Assembly: GCA_038320345.1 (NCBI GenBank)
Contig: JBBQED010000001.1
Coordinates: 62,001 to 126,000 of the forward strand
Direction of reading: 5' to 3'
Source of the DNA: JBBQED01 sp038320345
GTDB taxonomy: Bacteria > Bacteroidota > Bacteroidia > AKYH767-A > OLB10
DNA: 64,000 nucleotides
This document shows, piece after piece, positions 8,748 through 16,434 of the stretch (positions within the stretch are counted from its first letter, which is position 1; every line of letters starts with the position of its first letter). The position numbers and the translations under genes are program-made. A model generated the notes under the pieces. That model did no database searches. It had not been told where the DNA came from and saw nothing but the letters and a program-made list of their open reading frames with translations.

Positions 8748-9488
8748 TTGAAAGTTAAATCTATACTCGTTACTCAGCCTAAGCCAGAAACCGAGAAGTC
8801 GCCTTACCACGATTTAGCGAAGAAGTACAGCCTAAAAATTGACTTCCGACCTTTTATCCATATTGAGGGAATACCGGCGAAAGACTTTCGCAAAGACAAA
8901 ATCAATATCAGTGAGCATACTGCGGTTATTCTAACTAGCAGACATGCTGCGGATCATTTTTTCCGTATCTGTAATGAGATGCGTATCACCAATATGGAAG
9001 AGTTGAAGTACTTCTGTATCTCGGAATCTACTGCCTTTTATCTTCAGAAATACATTACTTTTCGTAAGCGGAAAATTTTCTCCGGAAAACAGAATATCAA
9101 TGATTTGTTGGAAGTGTTGAAGAAGCATAAAAAAGAAAAGTTTCTGGTGCCTTGTTCGGATATTGCTAAGCAAGAGATCACGGACACTTTGCATCTTCAC
9201 CATATGGACTTCACAAAAGCGGTCATTTATAAGACGGTATGTAGTGATTTGAGTGATCTGGCAGATGTAAAATACGATATGTTAGTATTCTTCAGCCCAG
9301 CTGGAATCACCTCTTTATTCAAAAATTTCCCTGACTTCAAACAGAATACCACGTTGATAGCAGCATTCGGACAAACTACTGCTCAAGCGGTTACGGAACT
9401 TGGTCTTCGTCTGGATATTCAGGCTCCAATTCCGGAAGCCCCTTCTATGACAATGAGTATTGAGCATTATCTAAAAAAGAACAAATAA
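8748..9488 (+). CDS. hemD: Uroporphyrinogen-III synthase family protein, TTG start
   Basis: The 246-residue protein resembles HemD, which cyclises hydroxymethylbilane to uroporphyrinogen III in tetrapyrrole (heme and corrinoid) synthesis. Visible features are KSILVTQPKPE at the N-terminus, a TAVILTSRHAADHFF stretch, and the second-domain signature DMLVFFSPAGITSLF followed by AAFGQTTAQAVTELG. The order DUF4271-hemD is conserved in the phylum. The only start preceding the conserved N-terminus is a TTG at 8748. HemD is poorly conserved, so the call also leans on context. A strong terminator follows. Confidence 0.8.
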   Translation: MKVKSILVTQPKPETEKSPYHDLAKKYSLKIDFRPFIHIEGIPAKDFRKDKINISEHTAVILTSRHAADHFFRICNEMRITNMEELKYFCISESTAFYLQKYITFRKRKIFSGKQNINDLLEVLKKHKKEKFLVPCSDIAKQEITDTLHLHHMDFTKAVIYKTVCSDLSDLADVKYDMLVFFSPAGITSLFKNFPDFKQNTTLIAAFGQTTAQAVTELGLRLDIQAPIPEAPSMTMSIEHYLKKNK

Positions 9489-9507
9489 GAATAGTATTTT
9501 AGCATAA

Positions 9508-9540
9508 GAAAAGCCCTGTCGTTACCGTCAGGGCTTTTTC
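9508..9540 (+). terminator. Intrinsic terminator after hemD
   Basis: The stem GAAAAGCCCTG / CAGGGCTTTTTC has a 10-nt loop and ends in a T-run. It closes the hemD unit 20 nt after its stop codon and separates it from rnpA. Confidence 0.85.
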
Positions 9541-9554
9541 AGTACTTAGCAGCC

Positions 9555-9974
9555 ATGTTAACAGCGTCGCAACATACCACACCCAACCATTCTTTTCCCT
9601 CTGATGAAAAACTAAAAAGTCGGAAGATGATTGACCTTGTTTTTGAAACAGGGAAGTCGGTTTTTCAGACTCCGTTAAGAATGATTTGGTTACCTGTTGA
9701 ATATGATCAGGAATTCCCCGTGAAGGTTTGCGTGAGTGTTCCAAAAAGGAGAATGAAAAAAGCGAATCAGCGCAATAGAATGAAGCGACTCCTGCGCGAA
9801 TCGTACCGCCTCCACAAAGAAATCCTCATTGATCATTGCCACAAGCATCAGAAAAGTTTCGCAATCATGTTCATAGCGCAATCCAATGCCCCTCTGAAAT
9901 ACGCAGAAACAGAAGAGAAAATAATCCTACTTTTACAACGTTTAACAAGAATAAATGCGAAGGTTGCTGAGTAA
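9555..9974 (+). CDS. rnpA: Ribonuclease P protein component
   Basis: A small basic protein of 139 residues with the RnpA signature: VCVSVPKRRMKKANQRNR followed by MKRLLRESYR, the RNR motif and helix that contact the RNase P RNA. With the RNA subunit it removes 5' leaders from tRNA precursors. The start at 9555 lies just after the hemD terminator. It overlaps yidD by 20 nt, the usual rnpA-yidD coupling, but rpmH is absent upstream and yidC absent downstream, so the classic rpmH-rnpA-yidD-yidC block has been broken. Confidence 0.93.
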   Translation: MLTASQHTTPNHSFPSDEKLKSRKMIDLVFETGKSVFQTPLRMIWLPVEYDQEFPVKVCVSVPKRRMKKANQRNRMKRLLRESYRLHKEILIDHCHKHQKSFAIMFIAQSNAPLKYAETEEKIILLLQRLTRINAKVAE

Positions 9975-10176
9975 ATTAATGATCGGTTTATTCCGATTTT
10001 ATAAATATGCAATTTCCCCGCATCTCGGTCCCGCTTGCCGTTATACTCCAACCTGTTCGGAATATGCCATGGAAGCAGTACAGAAATATGGTCCTTTCAA
10101 AGGCGGTTGGATGGCCTTGAAAAGAATATCGTCCTGTCATCCATGGGGCGGTAGTGGTTATGATCCTGTACCTTGA
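9955..10176 (+). CDS. yidD: Membrane protein insertion efficiency factor
   Basis: The 73-residue protein has the YidD signature: an amphipathic N-terminal helix (LLSKLMIGLFRFYKYAISP), then CRYTPTCSEYAMEAV, GPFKGGWMALKRI and the ending CHPWGGSGYDPVP. YidD assists YidC in inserting inner-membrane proteins. It starts inside the end of rnpA in another frame and is followed 3 nt later by the protease gene. The length is normal and all conserved Cys and Pro residues are present. Confidence 0.95.
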   Translation: MRRLLSKLMIGLFRFYKYAISPHLGPACRYTPTCSEYAMEAVQKYGPFKGGWMALKRISSCHPWGGSGYDPVP

Positions 10177-10179
10177 ATA

Positions 10180-11895
10180 ATGATCTTCGAAAAAAGAAGA
10201 AAAAAAATGATGAAGCAACTCTTGACAAGAACAATAAAGAAATTTCGTTGGCTGATTGCTGTGCTAGTAATTTCAATTGGTTTATTTTCATTTCGTCCTG
10301 CCGACGATAATATGTTTGAGCTTTCCCGTAACCTCGACATCTTCACTACACTTTTCCGAGAACTCACGATCTATTATGTTGATCCTTCTGAGCCAGAAGA
10401 ACTAGTGCACATTGGTATTGATGCGATGCTCGAAAGCCTGGATCCGTACACGCAATTTATTCCTGAATCAGAAGCTGATGATTATCGGTTCATGACCACA
10501 GGACAATACGGTGGGATTGGTGCATTAATTGGTCAACGAGAAAATGATGTAGTGATTACAGATCCTTACGAAGGTTTTCCAGCACAGAAAGGCGGTTTAA
10601 TGGCAGGCGATATTATTCGTTCTATTGATGGAAAAAATATTGATGGAAAAAAATATGATGAGGTAAGTAGAATGCTAAAGGGAAACCCTCATACCACCAT
10701 TAACATTACAGTATCTAGACCAGGTGCAACACAATTGATTTCGAAAACTCTCGAGAGAGAAGAAATACAAATTAAAAATGTTCCTTATTACGGAGTGATA
10801 GGTGAGAACACGGGTTATATCCGTTTAGGAAGCTTTACCGATAATGCAGGAATTGAAGTAAAAGATGCAGTTCAGGATCTGGTACTCAAGAAAAAAGTGA
10901 AAGGGATTATTCTTGATCTCCGTGGTAATCCAGGCGGATTACTTAATGAAGCGATCAATATCGTAAATGTATTTATTGATAAAGGACAGGAAGTAGTCAG
11001 CACACATGGTAAAGTAAAAGAGTGGGATAAAAAATATCGTGCATTGAATAATGCTGTAGATACACAGATTCCATTAGCGGTACTTGTGAATAGCGGCTCA
11101 GCATCAGCAAGTGAAATTGTTTCTGGTTCTCTTCAGGATTTCGATCGTGGAATTATTATAGGTCAACGTACTTTTGGAAAAGGATTAGTACAAACCACAC
11201 GACCCTTAATTTACAATGCCCAGTTAAAAGTTACTACTGCCAAATATTATATCCCGAGCGGAAGATGTATACAAGCACTTGATTATACCCATCGGAATCC
11301 TGATGGTAGTGTTGGTAAAGTTCCTGATTCCCTCATCAATGAATTCAAAACTAGAAATGGAAGAAAAGTTTATGATGGAGGTGGAATCAGTCCAGACTAT
11401 ACTACTGAAATAATTACTTATAGCAGTATTGCACAAAGCCTCGTCAACAAATATCATATTTTTGATTTCGCAACCGAATATAAAATGAAACATCCAGTGA
11501 TTGCGAATGCAGCTCAGTATAAATTAACCGATACTGAATATGATGAATTTGTAAATTGGTTATCAGGAAAAGAATACGATTACTCCACCGACAGTGAACG
11601 GAAATTGAATGAATTAAAAGAACGTGCTGTTAAGGAAAGATATTTCGATTCTATCCGCGTAGATTATGAAGCTTTACAAGCGAAATTGAAACATGATAAA
11701 ACGCTAGATCTCAAAATCCATAAAGAAGAAATCAGGAGTTTGATTGAAAACGAAATTGTTTCTCGCTATTATTTTCAGAACGGCAGAATTGAAAACAGTT
11801 TTGCAGACGATCCGGATATCAAAATTGCGTTGAAAGCGATACAAGATACTTCCATTTTTACGGCCATCAAGAACCGTACTTTTAAAGATCAATAA
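10180..11895 (+). CDS. Carboxyl-terminal processing protease (S41, CtpA/Prc-like)
   Basis: A 571-residue S41 peptidase. After an N-terminal hydrophobic helix (LIAVLVISIGLFSF) comes a helical region, a PDZ domain (about residues 105-190, with GGIGALIGQ and GLMAGDIIRSIDGK) and the protease core. The catalytic Ser is in NSGSASASEIVSG near residue 307 and the Lys in GQRTFGKGLVQ near residue 333. The roughly 140-residue C-terminal extension (YDEFVNWL, RYDYEAL-type helices) is typical of Bacteroidota members. It probably degrades or trims envelope proteins. The ATG at 10180 is used; ATGs at 10207 and 10210 directly before MKQLLTRTIKK are plausible alternatives. It follows yidD by 3 nt. Confidence 0.94.
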   Translation: MIFEKRRKKMMKQLLTRTIKKFRWLIAVLVISIGLFSFRPADDNMFELSRNLDIFTTLFRELTIYYVDPSEPEELVHIGIDAMLESLDPYTQFIPESEADDYRFMTTGQYGGIGALIGQRENDVVITDPYEGFPAQKGGLMAGDIIRSIDGKNIDGKKYDEVSRMLKGNPHTTINITVSRPGATQLISKTLEREEIQIKNVPYYGVIGENTGYIRLGSFTDNAGIEVKDAVQDLVLKKKVKGIILDLRGNPGGLLNEAINIVNVFIDKGQEVVSTHGKVKEWDKKYRALNNAVDTQIPLAVLVNSGSASASEIVSGSLQDFDRGIIIGQRTFGKGLVQTTRPLIYNAQLKVTTAKYYIPSGRCIQALDYTHRNPDGSVGKVPDSLINEFKTRNGRKVYDGGGISPDYTTEIITYSSIAQSLVNKYHIFDFATEYKMKHPVIANAAQYKLTDTEYDEFVNWLSGKEYDYSTDSERKLNELKERAVKERYFDSIRVDYEALQAKLKHDKTLDLKIHKEEIRSLIENEIVSRYYFQNGRIENSFADDPDIKIALKAIQDTSIFTAIKNRTFKDQ

Positions 11896-11900
11896 ACAGG

Positions 11901-13496
11901 TTGAATCCCTTGATTAATCGCTCCTCCATACGGGACTTTGGTGATCATGCCGTATGGGCTGGGATCCTTCTCATTACAGCTTCATTACCCTTATCCAAAT
12001 TCGGAATGAGTCTGGGGCAATTCATAATTGCTGGTGGGTGGTTACTTGGTGGAAGTATCGGAGCTAAATTTGCCAAAGCATTTCGTCAACCTGTAGTATG
12101 GGTGTTATGGGGAATTTATTTTTTGCATCTTCTTGGTTTATGGAATACGGTAAATTTCGATTATGCTTTAACTGATCTACGGATTAAGATTCCAATGTTT
12201 CTGATGCCGCTATTCTTCTCTTCGATGAATCCACTAACGGCAAAGCAGTACCGAACAGTGTTAATCGTTTTGATTGCTGCCACTTTAACTTCTTCCCTGA
12301 TAAGTGTATGCATTTATTTAAATATCATTCATCGAACGGTAAATGATATCCGCGATATTTCAATTTTTATATCGCATATTCGTTTAGCATTAATGGTTTG
12401 TATTTCTATAACTTCCTGTCTCTGGTTTATTCGTAATTCTACTTCCAGAAATGTTAAGCCTCTTTTTATTGCAACTATTATTTGGTTTATCGGTTTCTTA
12501 ATTTTGCTCGAATCGCTTACTGGTCTATTTATTTTAGTAGGTGGAACAGTACTTTTTCTCTTCACGAGAATTATACGACCAGGAACCGCCACTCATCTGC
12601 GAGTTGTATTTAGTATCATCGTTTTAGGAACATTATTTACAGGTGTTAAACTTTATCAATATGTTTTTATTGATTCTATAAAAATTATCACAGTAGATCC
12701 TAAATCACTTCCGTTAAAAACACCTTTAGGGGGGACTTATGTTCATGATCTCACCCGTCAAGATTTAGAAAATGGAAACCTAGTTTTCTTATATGTCTGT
12801 GAAAGTGAGATGGACTCTGCATGGAATACAAAGAGTAAATTATCGATGTATGGTCCAAATAATAAAGGACATCTTTTGCGAATGACCTTGAGTCGTTATC
12901 TAACCGCTAAAGGATATACCAAAGATGGAACGGGTGTAAATAAGCTGAGTCTCCAAGAAATAAAAGACATCGAAAATGGAATTGCCAATCCAAATGACGA
13001 ACAATTAAGTAATCTTGAAAGTCGTATCGGACGGCTTGCTTGGGAAAATCGACAATATTATTTTACCCGAAATCCTTCAGGACATTCCGTAACACAACGA
13101 CTTGAATTCTGGAAAGCAGCGCGTCATATTATTACGCAACATCCTTGGCAGGGTGTAGGGACTGGAGATGTTAAAGGTGCATTTAGCGATGCGTATGATG
13201 AGATGGATTCTAAACTGGATGAAAAATATCGGCTACGTTCACACAATCAATATTTAAGTATCGGTGTTGCCTTTGGATTACCGGGGTTAATGTATTTCAT
13301 TTTTGCCTTAATCTTCCCGTGGTTAGCCATGCAAAAGCGAAGAGATTTTATTTATAGCGCATTTCTTTTCATCGCTGTATGTTCGATGTTATCAGAAGAC
13401 ACACTAGAAACACAAGCGGGAGTCACTTTCTTTGCTTTTTTAAGTGCCTTTTTATTGTTCAATGATAGCAGGAGGGGAAATGCAAAAATCAGTTGA
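11901..13496 (+). CDS. O-antigen ligase/polymerase-like membrane protein (Wzy_C), TTG start
   Basis: A 531-residue protein with about 11 transmembrane helices and a large extracytoplasmic loop of some 150 residues (about 250-400) before the last helices. The loop ends with QRLEFWKAARHII, HPWQGVGTGDVKGAF and HNQYLSIG, the recognisable Wzy_C/O-antigen ligase core. Members ligate or polymerise lipid-linked glycans on the outer face of the inner membrane. The start is a TTG at 11901, 5 nt after the protease stop. Whether it is a WaaL-type ligase or another glycan ligase cannot be settled; a flippase and a glycosyltransferase lie elsewhere in the window. Confidence 0.82.
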   Translation: MNPLINRSSIRDFGDHAVWAGILLITASLPLSKFGMSLGQFIIAGGWLLGGSIGAKFAKAFRQPVVWVLWGIYFLHLLGLWNTVNFDYALTDLRIKIPMFLMPLFFSSMNPLTAKQYRTVLIVLIAATLTSSLISVCIYLNIIHRTVNDIRDISIFISHIRLALMVCISITSCLWFIRNSTSRNVKPLFIATIIWFIGFLILLESLTGLFILVGGTVLFLFTRIIRPGTATHLRVVFSIIVLGTLFTGVKLYQYVFIDSIKIITVDPKSLPLKTPLGGTYVHDLTRQDLENGNLVFLYVCESEMDSAWNTKSKLSMYGPNNKGHLLRMTLSRYLTAKGYTKDGTGVNKLSLQEIKDIENGIANPNDEQLSNLESRIGRLAWENRQYYFTRNPSGHSVTQRLEFWKAARHIITQHPWQGVGTGDVKGAFSDAYDEMDSKLDEKYRLRSHNQYLSIGVAFGLPGLMYFIFALIFPWLAMQKRRDFIYSAFLFIAVCSMLSEDTLETQAGVTFFAFLSAFLLFNDSRRGNAKIS

Positions 13497-13652
13497 GTGT
13501 AAAAACTTACTCAGCAGAACGAAAAACTTGAAATCTCACCCTCATTAATGTAATTTTACCCTGTTTTAAGGTGTTTTCACCATCTTCGCACCCCTTTACC
13601 CCTCTTTTACACCGTAACTTGGTGAAGATGAAAGCCCGGATGGGCAACCCTA

Positions 13653-14144
13653 ATGATTGATCCAACGGAAAAACAATATCTGAAAGCACGTTCCCTTCTA
13701 AGTGAGGGAAAGCCGGATGAAGCCGTTCAGGAACTGAGCTTAATTCTTGCTCTCCAGCCAGATAATGGTAAAGGGCAGGCCTTACTCGGTCACCTGATGT
13801 TCCGTTATTTCAAAGATTATGTAGGTGCTGAAAATGCTTTTCGAAATGCGATAAAGCAAGCTCCAACGTATGCTGAACTTTATATTGATTATGCAGAGAT
13901 GTTGTTAGTGCTGGAACGTTACACGGAAACGGTGGCGATCTTGAATAAATCACTCGAAGTTCCAGGCATCGAAAAAGATAAGGTTAACCGTTTGTTTGGA
14001 ATGTTATATGAGCGACAAACAAAATGGGATGAAGCGATAGCGTATTACAACAAATCATTAATTTTTACTTTCTCCAATGAGGATTTAAAAATCTATGAAG
14101 CAGATATTGCAAGATGCCTGATGAAGAAAGGAAAAGTTCAGTAA
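13653..14144 (+). CDS. TPR-repeat protein
   Basis: A 163-residue soluble protein with no signal peptide, built of about four tetratricopeptide repeats. Examples are YLKARSLLSEGKPDEAVQEL and later KWDEAIAYYNKSL; the Ala/Gly/Pro spacing is typical. TPR proteins are scaffolds for protein contacts, so no specific function follows. About 155 bp separate it from the O-antigen ligase-like gene, and it converges on meaB with a 21-bp gap. Confidence 0.75.
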   Translation: MIDPTEKQYLKARSLLSEGKPDEAVQELSLILALQPDNGKGQALLGHLMFRYFKDYVGAENAFRNAIKQAPTYAELYIDYAEMLLVLERYTETVAILNKSLEVPGIEKDKVNRLFGMLYERQTKWDEAIAYYNKSLIFTFSNEDLKIYEADIARCLMKKGKVQ

Positions 14145-14165
14145 TTCTCTTTCAAAAAATAATTT

Positions 14166-15089
14166 TCAAGGATATTTTTTTACAAATGTATACAGATTAA
14201 AATCGGGCTGCTCAATAATTGAACTCAATTGTTGTTCTAGATCACTCACAGAAATATTTCTCATTTTCTCCTGCTGAATTAAACGAAAAGCCCTTTCAGC
14301 CATTAAGTTTAAATTAGCTTTTAACGGAATTTCTTGCTGATGATCAAGAACAGCATCCGCAAGAATAGTGATGCCTTCATTTCTAAATGCAATCGTTTTT
14401 AAAACAGGGACATTCCAATTATTTATCAAAGGACGTTCATGCAATGTTTTTTGAATGCCAGCAGCAAAACGATCTGCGCCTTCACGATCTGATTTGTTAA
14501 TCACGAAAATATCGGCTATCTCCATGATACCAGATTTAATAGCTTGAATTTCGTCTCCCGATTCCGGAACTAAAACAACAATGGTAGTATCTGCAAGAGA
14601 AACAATTTCTACTTCCGACTGACCAACACCAACGGTCTCCACGATCACCAAATCAAATGAAGCAGCGCGCAGAACATCTGTAATTTCTAGTGTTTTTGCT
14701 GACAATCCACCCAACGCCCCGCGGGTAGCAAGTGATCGGATATATACTGAAGGATTATTAAAATGTTCCGACATCCTAAGCCGGTCGCCTAACAGAGAAC
14801 CATGCGTAAAAGGAGAGCTAGGATCAACGGCAAGAACCGCCATTGTCATTGGATTTCCTGCTGTATTTTTTCGGGATTCAAACTCTTTCAGCAAAGCATT
14901 GATCAAGGTACTCTTTCCAGCACCCGGAGGGCCTGTGATCCCAATTACAGGAGTGTGATTTTGACTTGGCAGACCGGTGAGTATTGCTTCGCTGCCGGGG
15001 AGATTGTTCTCAACAATCGTAATTGCCCTTGCCAAGCTCTTACGATCTCCTGACTGTATTCCTGAAAGAAGTGCGGCTACTTTTTCCAC
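14166..15089 (-). CDS. meaB: Methylmalonyl-CoA mutase-associated GTPase MeaB
   Basis: A 307-residue G3E-type GTPase. The Walker A loop GITGPPGAGKSTLINAL is near residue 55, a DPSSP motif follows (VLAVDPSSPFTHGSLLGDR) and then VIVETVGVGQSE and the base-recognition motif NKSD. These are diagnostic of MeaB/ArgK, the chaperone that gates adenosylcobalamin loading and protects methylmalonyl-CoA mutase. The mutase large subunit is not in the window, but a stand-alone B12-binding mutase subunit is encoded at 40095. The gene is monocistronic, converging with the TPR gene. Confidence 0.94.
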   Translation of the reverse strand: MEKVAALLSGIQSGDRKSLARAITIVENNLPGSEAILTGLPSQNHTPVIGITGPPGAGKSTLINALLKEFESRKNTAGNPMTMAVLAVDPSSPFTHGSLLGDRLRMSEHFNNPSVYIRSLATRGALGGLSAKTLEITDVLRAASFDLVIVETVGVGQSEVEIVSLADTTIVVLVPESGDEIQAIKSGIMEIADIFVINKSDREGADRFAAGIQKTLHERPLINNWNVPVLKTIAFRNEGITILADAVLDHQQEIPLKANLNLMAERAFRLIQQEKMRNISVSDLEQQLSSIIEQPDFNLYTFVKKYP

Positions 15090-15189
15090 GGGGTGAATTT
15101 ACATAGTACTGATCATAATCGGGTAATCACCGATCAAAGTATTTCAAACTGATTTCCTGAAAGCTATTGAAGATAGAGGAGGTCGGTTT

Positions 15190-15228
15190 TTTAAACAAAA
15201 AAGCCCCGGTGATATTTTTCCGGGGCTT
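15190..15228 (-). terminator. Intrinsic terminator of the lipoprotein gene
   Basis: On the minus strand the stem AAGCCCCGG / CCGGGGCTT (10-nt loop) is followed by TTTTTTGTTT. It lies 21 nt beyond the stop of the gene ending at 15250. Confidence 0.88.
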
Positions 15229-15249
15229 GATCATCTATAATAGAAATTA

Positions 15250-15996
15250 TTAATTGAGTGTAATGACTTTTGTTGAAACGGTTTCATTGATGAAATAATA
15301 CAATTTACTATCAATTGTTTTAGGCTGAAAGCGGTAAGGCGCAATCGTTAGAGATCCCGAACCTTTTCCAACAGTGCCCATTTCGGCAGCAGTAAATGTT
15401 ACTGAAGCGATACCTCCGCTAGTAGTTTTTTGTAATTGACCTTTAGTTCCTGAAACAGTGTAGATAATAGAATCAGCATTCATAATTGCTCCTGAACTAG
15501 AAAGTGTCAGTGATGCTGAAGTTGAAACTGTTCCTGTATTTGAAATAGAATCAATTACCGGAAATCCTATGGTCGTTGTGAAGTTAACAGCAGGAACGCC
15601 AGTTGATGTATTGCCTGTAACCACCCATTTTGAATTGCCCGTATTAAAGTCAACACCTGTACTATTGTATGCTGATTGAGTGAACAAATAGGAACTATTA
15701 CTTTGTTTGGAAAGAAGGCTGTCTTCGCAATTTACTGTTCCCGCATCCACCAGCGTGGAAGAACCTGCTGCATCATAAAATACCGCTACAGGAATTCCTA
15801 CAGGTTGGTTTACTGTTCCAACTACGGGGAAGGTTATCCAAGTATTGGTTTTAACGGCCACCAAAACACCATTCGCTGTAGATATCACAGGAATATTATT
15901 TGGGCCAGCAGGAGTAGGAGAAGAACTATCATCTTTCTTACACGCTGATAATGATACAATTCCAGCACATAACATGAGCACTTTTGCTAATTTCAT
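15250..15996 (-). CDS. Secreted lipoprotein of unknown function
   Basis: A 248-residue protein with a clear lipoprotein signal (lipobox SLSAC followed by KKDDSSS, a short Lys/Asp/Ser linker). The mature part is rich in Ser, Thr and Val with beta-strand character, and I recognise no family. The two Cys residues of the precursor are the lipidated one and one in VNCEDS. It is monocistronic with its own terminator and stands upstream of, and divergent to, the cobalamin riboswitch; no functional link is implied by this alone. Confidence 0.7.
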   Translation of the reverse strand: MKLAKVLMLCAGIVSLSACKKDDSSSPTPAGPNNIPVISTANGVLVAVKTNTWITFPVVGTVNQPVGIPVAVFYDAAGSSTLVDAGTVNCEDSLLSKQSNSSYLFTQSAYNSTGVDFNTGNSKWVVTGNTSTGVPAVNFTTTIGFPVIDSISNTGTVSTSASLTLSSSGAIMNADSIIYTVSGTKGQLQKTTSGGIASVTFTAAEMGTVGKGSGSLTIAPYRFQPKTIDSKLYYFINETVSTKVITLN

Positions 15997-16143
15997 ATTT
16001 AATTTTTAGGGTTTTATATTATTTCAAATATATAAATACTGTTGAGACGATCCGATGCCCTATTTGTAGTAATTCATCTGTCTAATAACTCGTAAGATTC
16101 TCAAGTACTACTTTCAACCCTTTTTATCAAAACTTCTTTAGTG

Positions 16144-16151
16144 TACTTTTG
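16144..16151 (+). promoter_or_regulatory. Candidate -7 promoter element for the cobalamin riboswitch transcript
   Basis: TACTTTTG fits the Bacteroidota -7 consensus TAnnTTTG. It would start transcription about 5-10 nt before the aptamer at 16159. No clean -33 TTG is present at the expected distance. Confidence 0.55.
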
Positions 16152-16158
16152 TTCTTTC

Positions 16159-16327
16159 ACGGTGGTCTCCGTTGTGGAGATAATAGGGAATCCGGTTAAA
16201 ATCCGGAACAGTTCCCGCTGCTGTAAGCTGTTCCTGCTTAACAACCAGGCGTTTTCGGAGAATTACCACTGTTCTAAGAACGGGAAGGGATCCGGAATAA
16301 TCAGTAAGTCAGAAGACCTGCCACCAT
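16159..16327 (+). promoter_or_regulatory. Cobalamin riboswitch
   Basis: The leader contains the conserved cobalamin aptamer core in order: outer stem GGTGG (16161-16165) pairing with CCACC (16321-16325), GGGAATCCGG..AAATCCGGAAC, CCCGCTGCTGTAA, a (C)CACTG..CGGGAAGG block, and the B12 box AGTCAGAAGACCTGCC (about 16307-16322). Binding adenosylcobalamin or a related corrinoid would shut off the downstream receptor. A small hairpin CGGG-CTTAT-CCCG (16406-16418) and a GGCGCCTG stretch lie between aptamer and start codon; no T-tract terminator is seen, so control is probably at translation initiation. Confidence 0.95.
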
Positions 16328-16434
16328 CATACTATTCAGGCGTTTTCGGAGAAAAGACGCGGAAACTTGTTCAGCGTATTAAATTCCTCTGAACATTTCC
16401 TCATTCGGGCTTATCCCGAGGCGCCTGCCATTAA

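Noticed and set aside
13507..13689. 60-codon minus-strand open frame before the TPR gene
   Set aside because: It overlaps the TPR gene start, resembles no family and has no ribosome-binding site.
16141..16392. 83-codon open frame across the riboswitch
   Set aside because: The region is fully explained by the cobalamin aptamer; the frame has no signs of coding.
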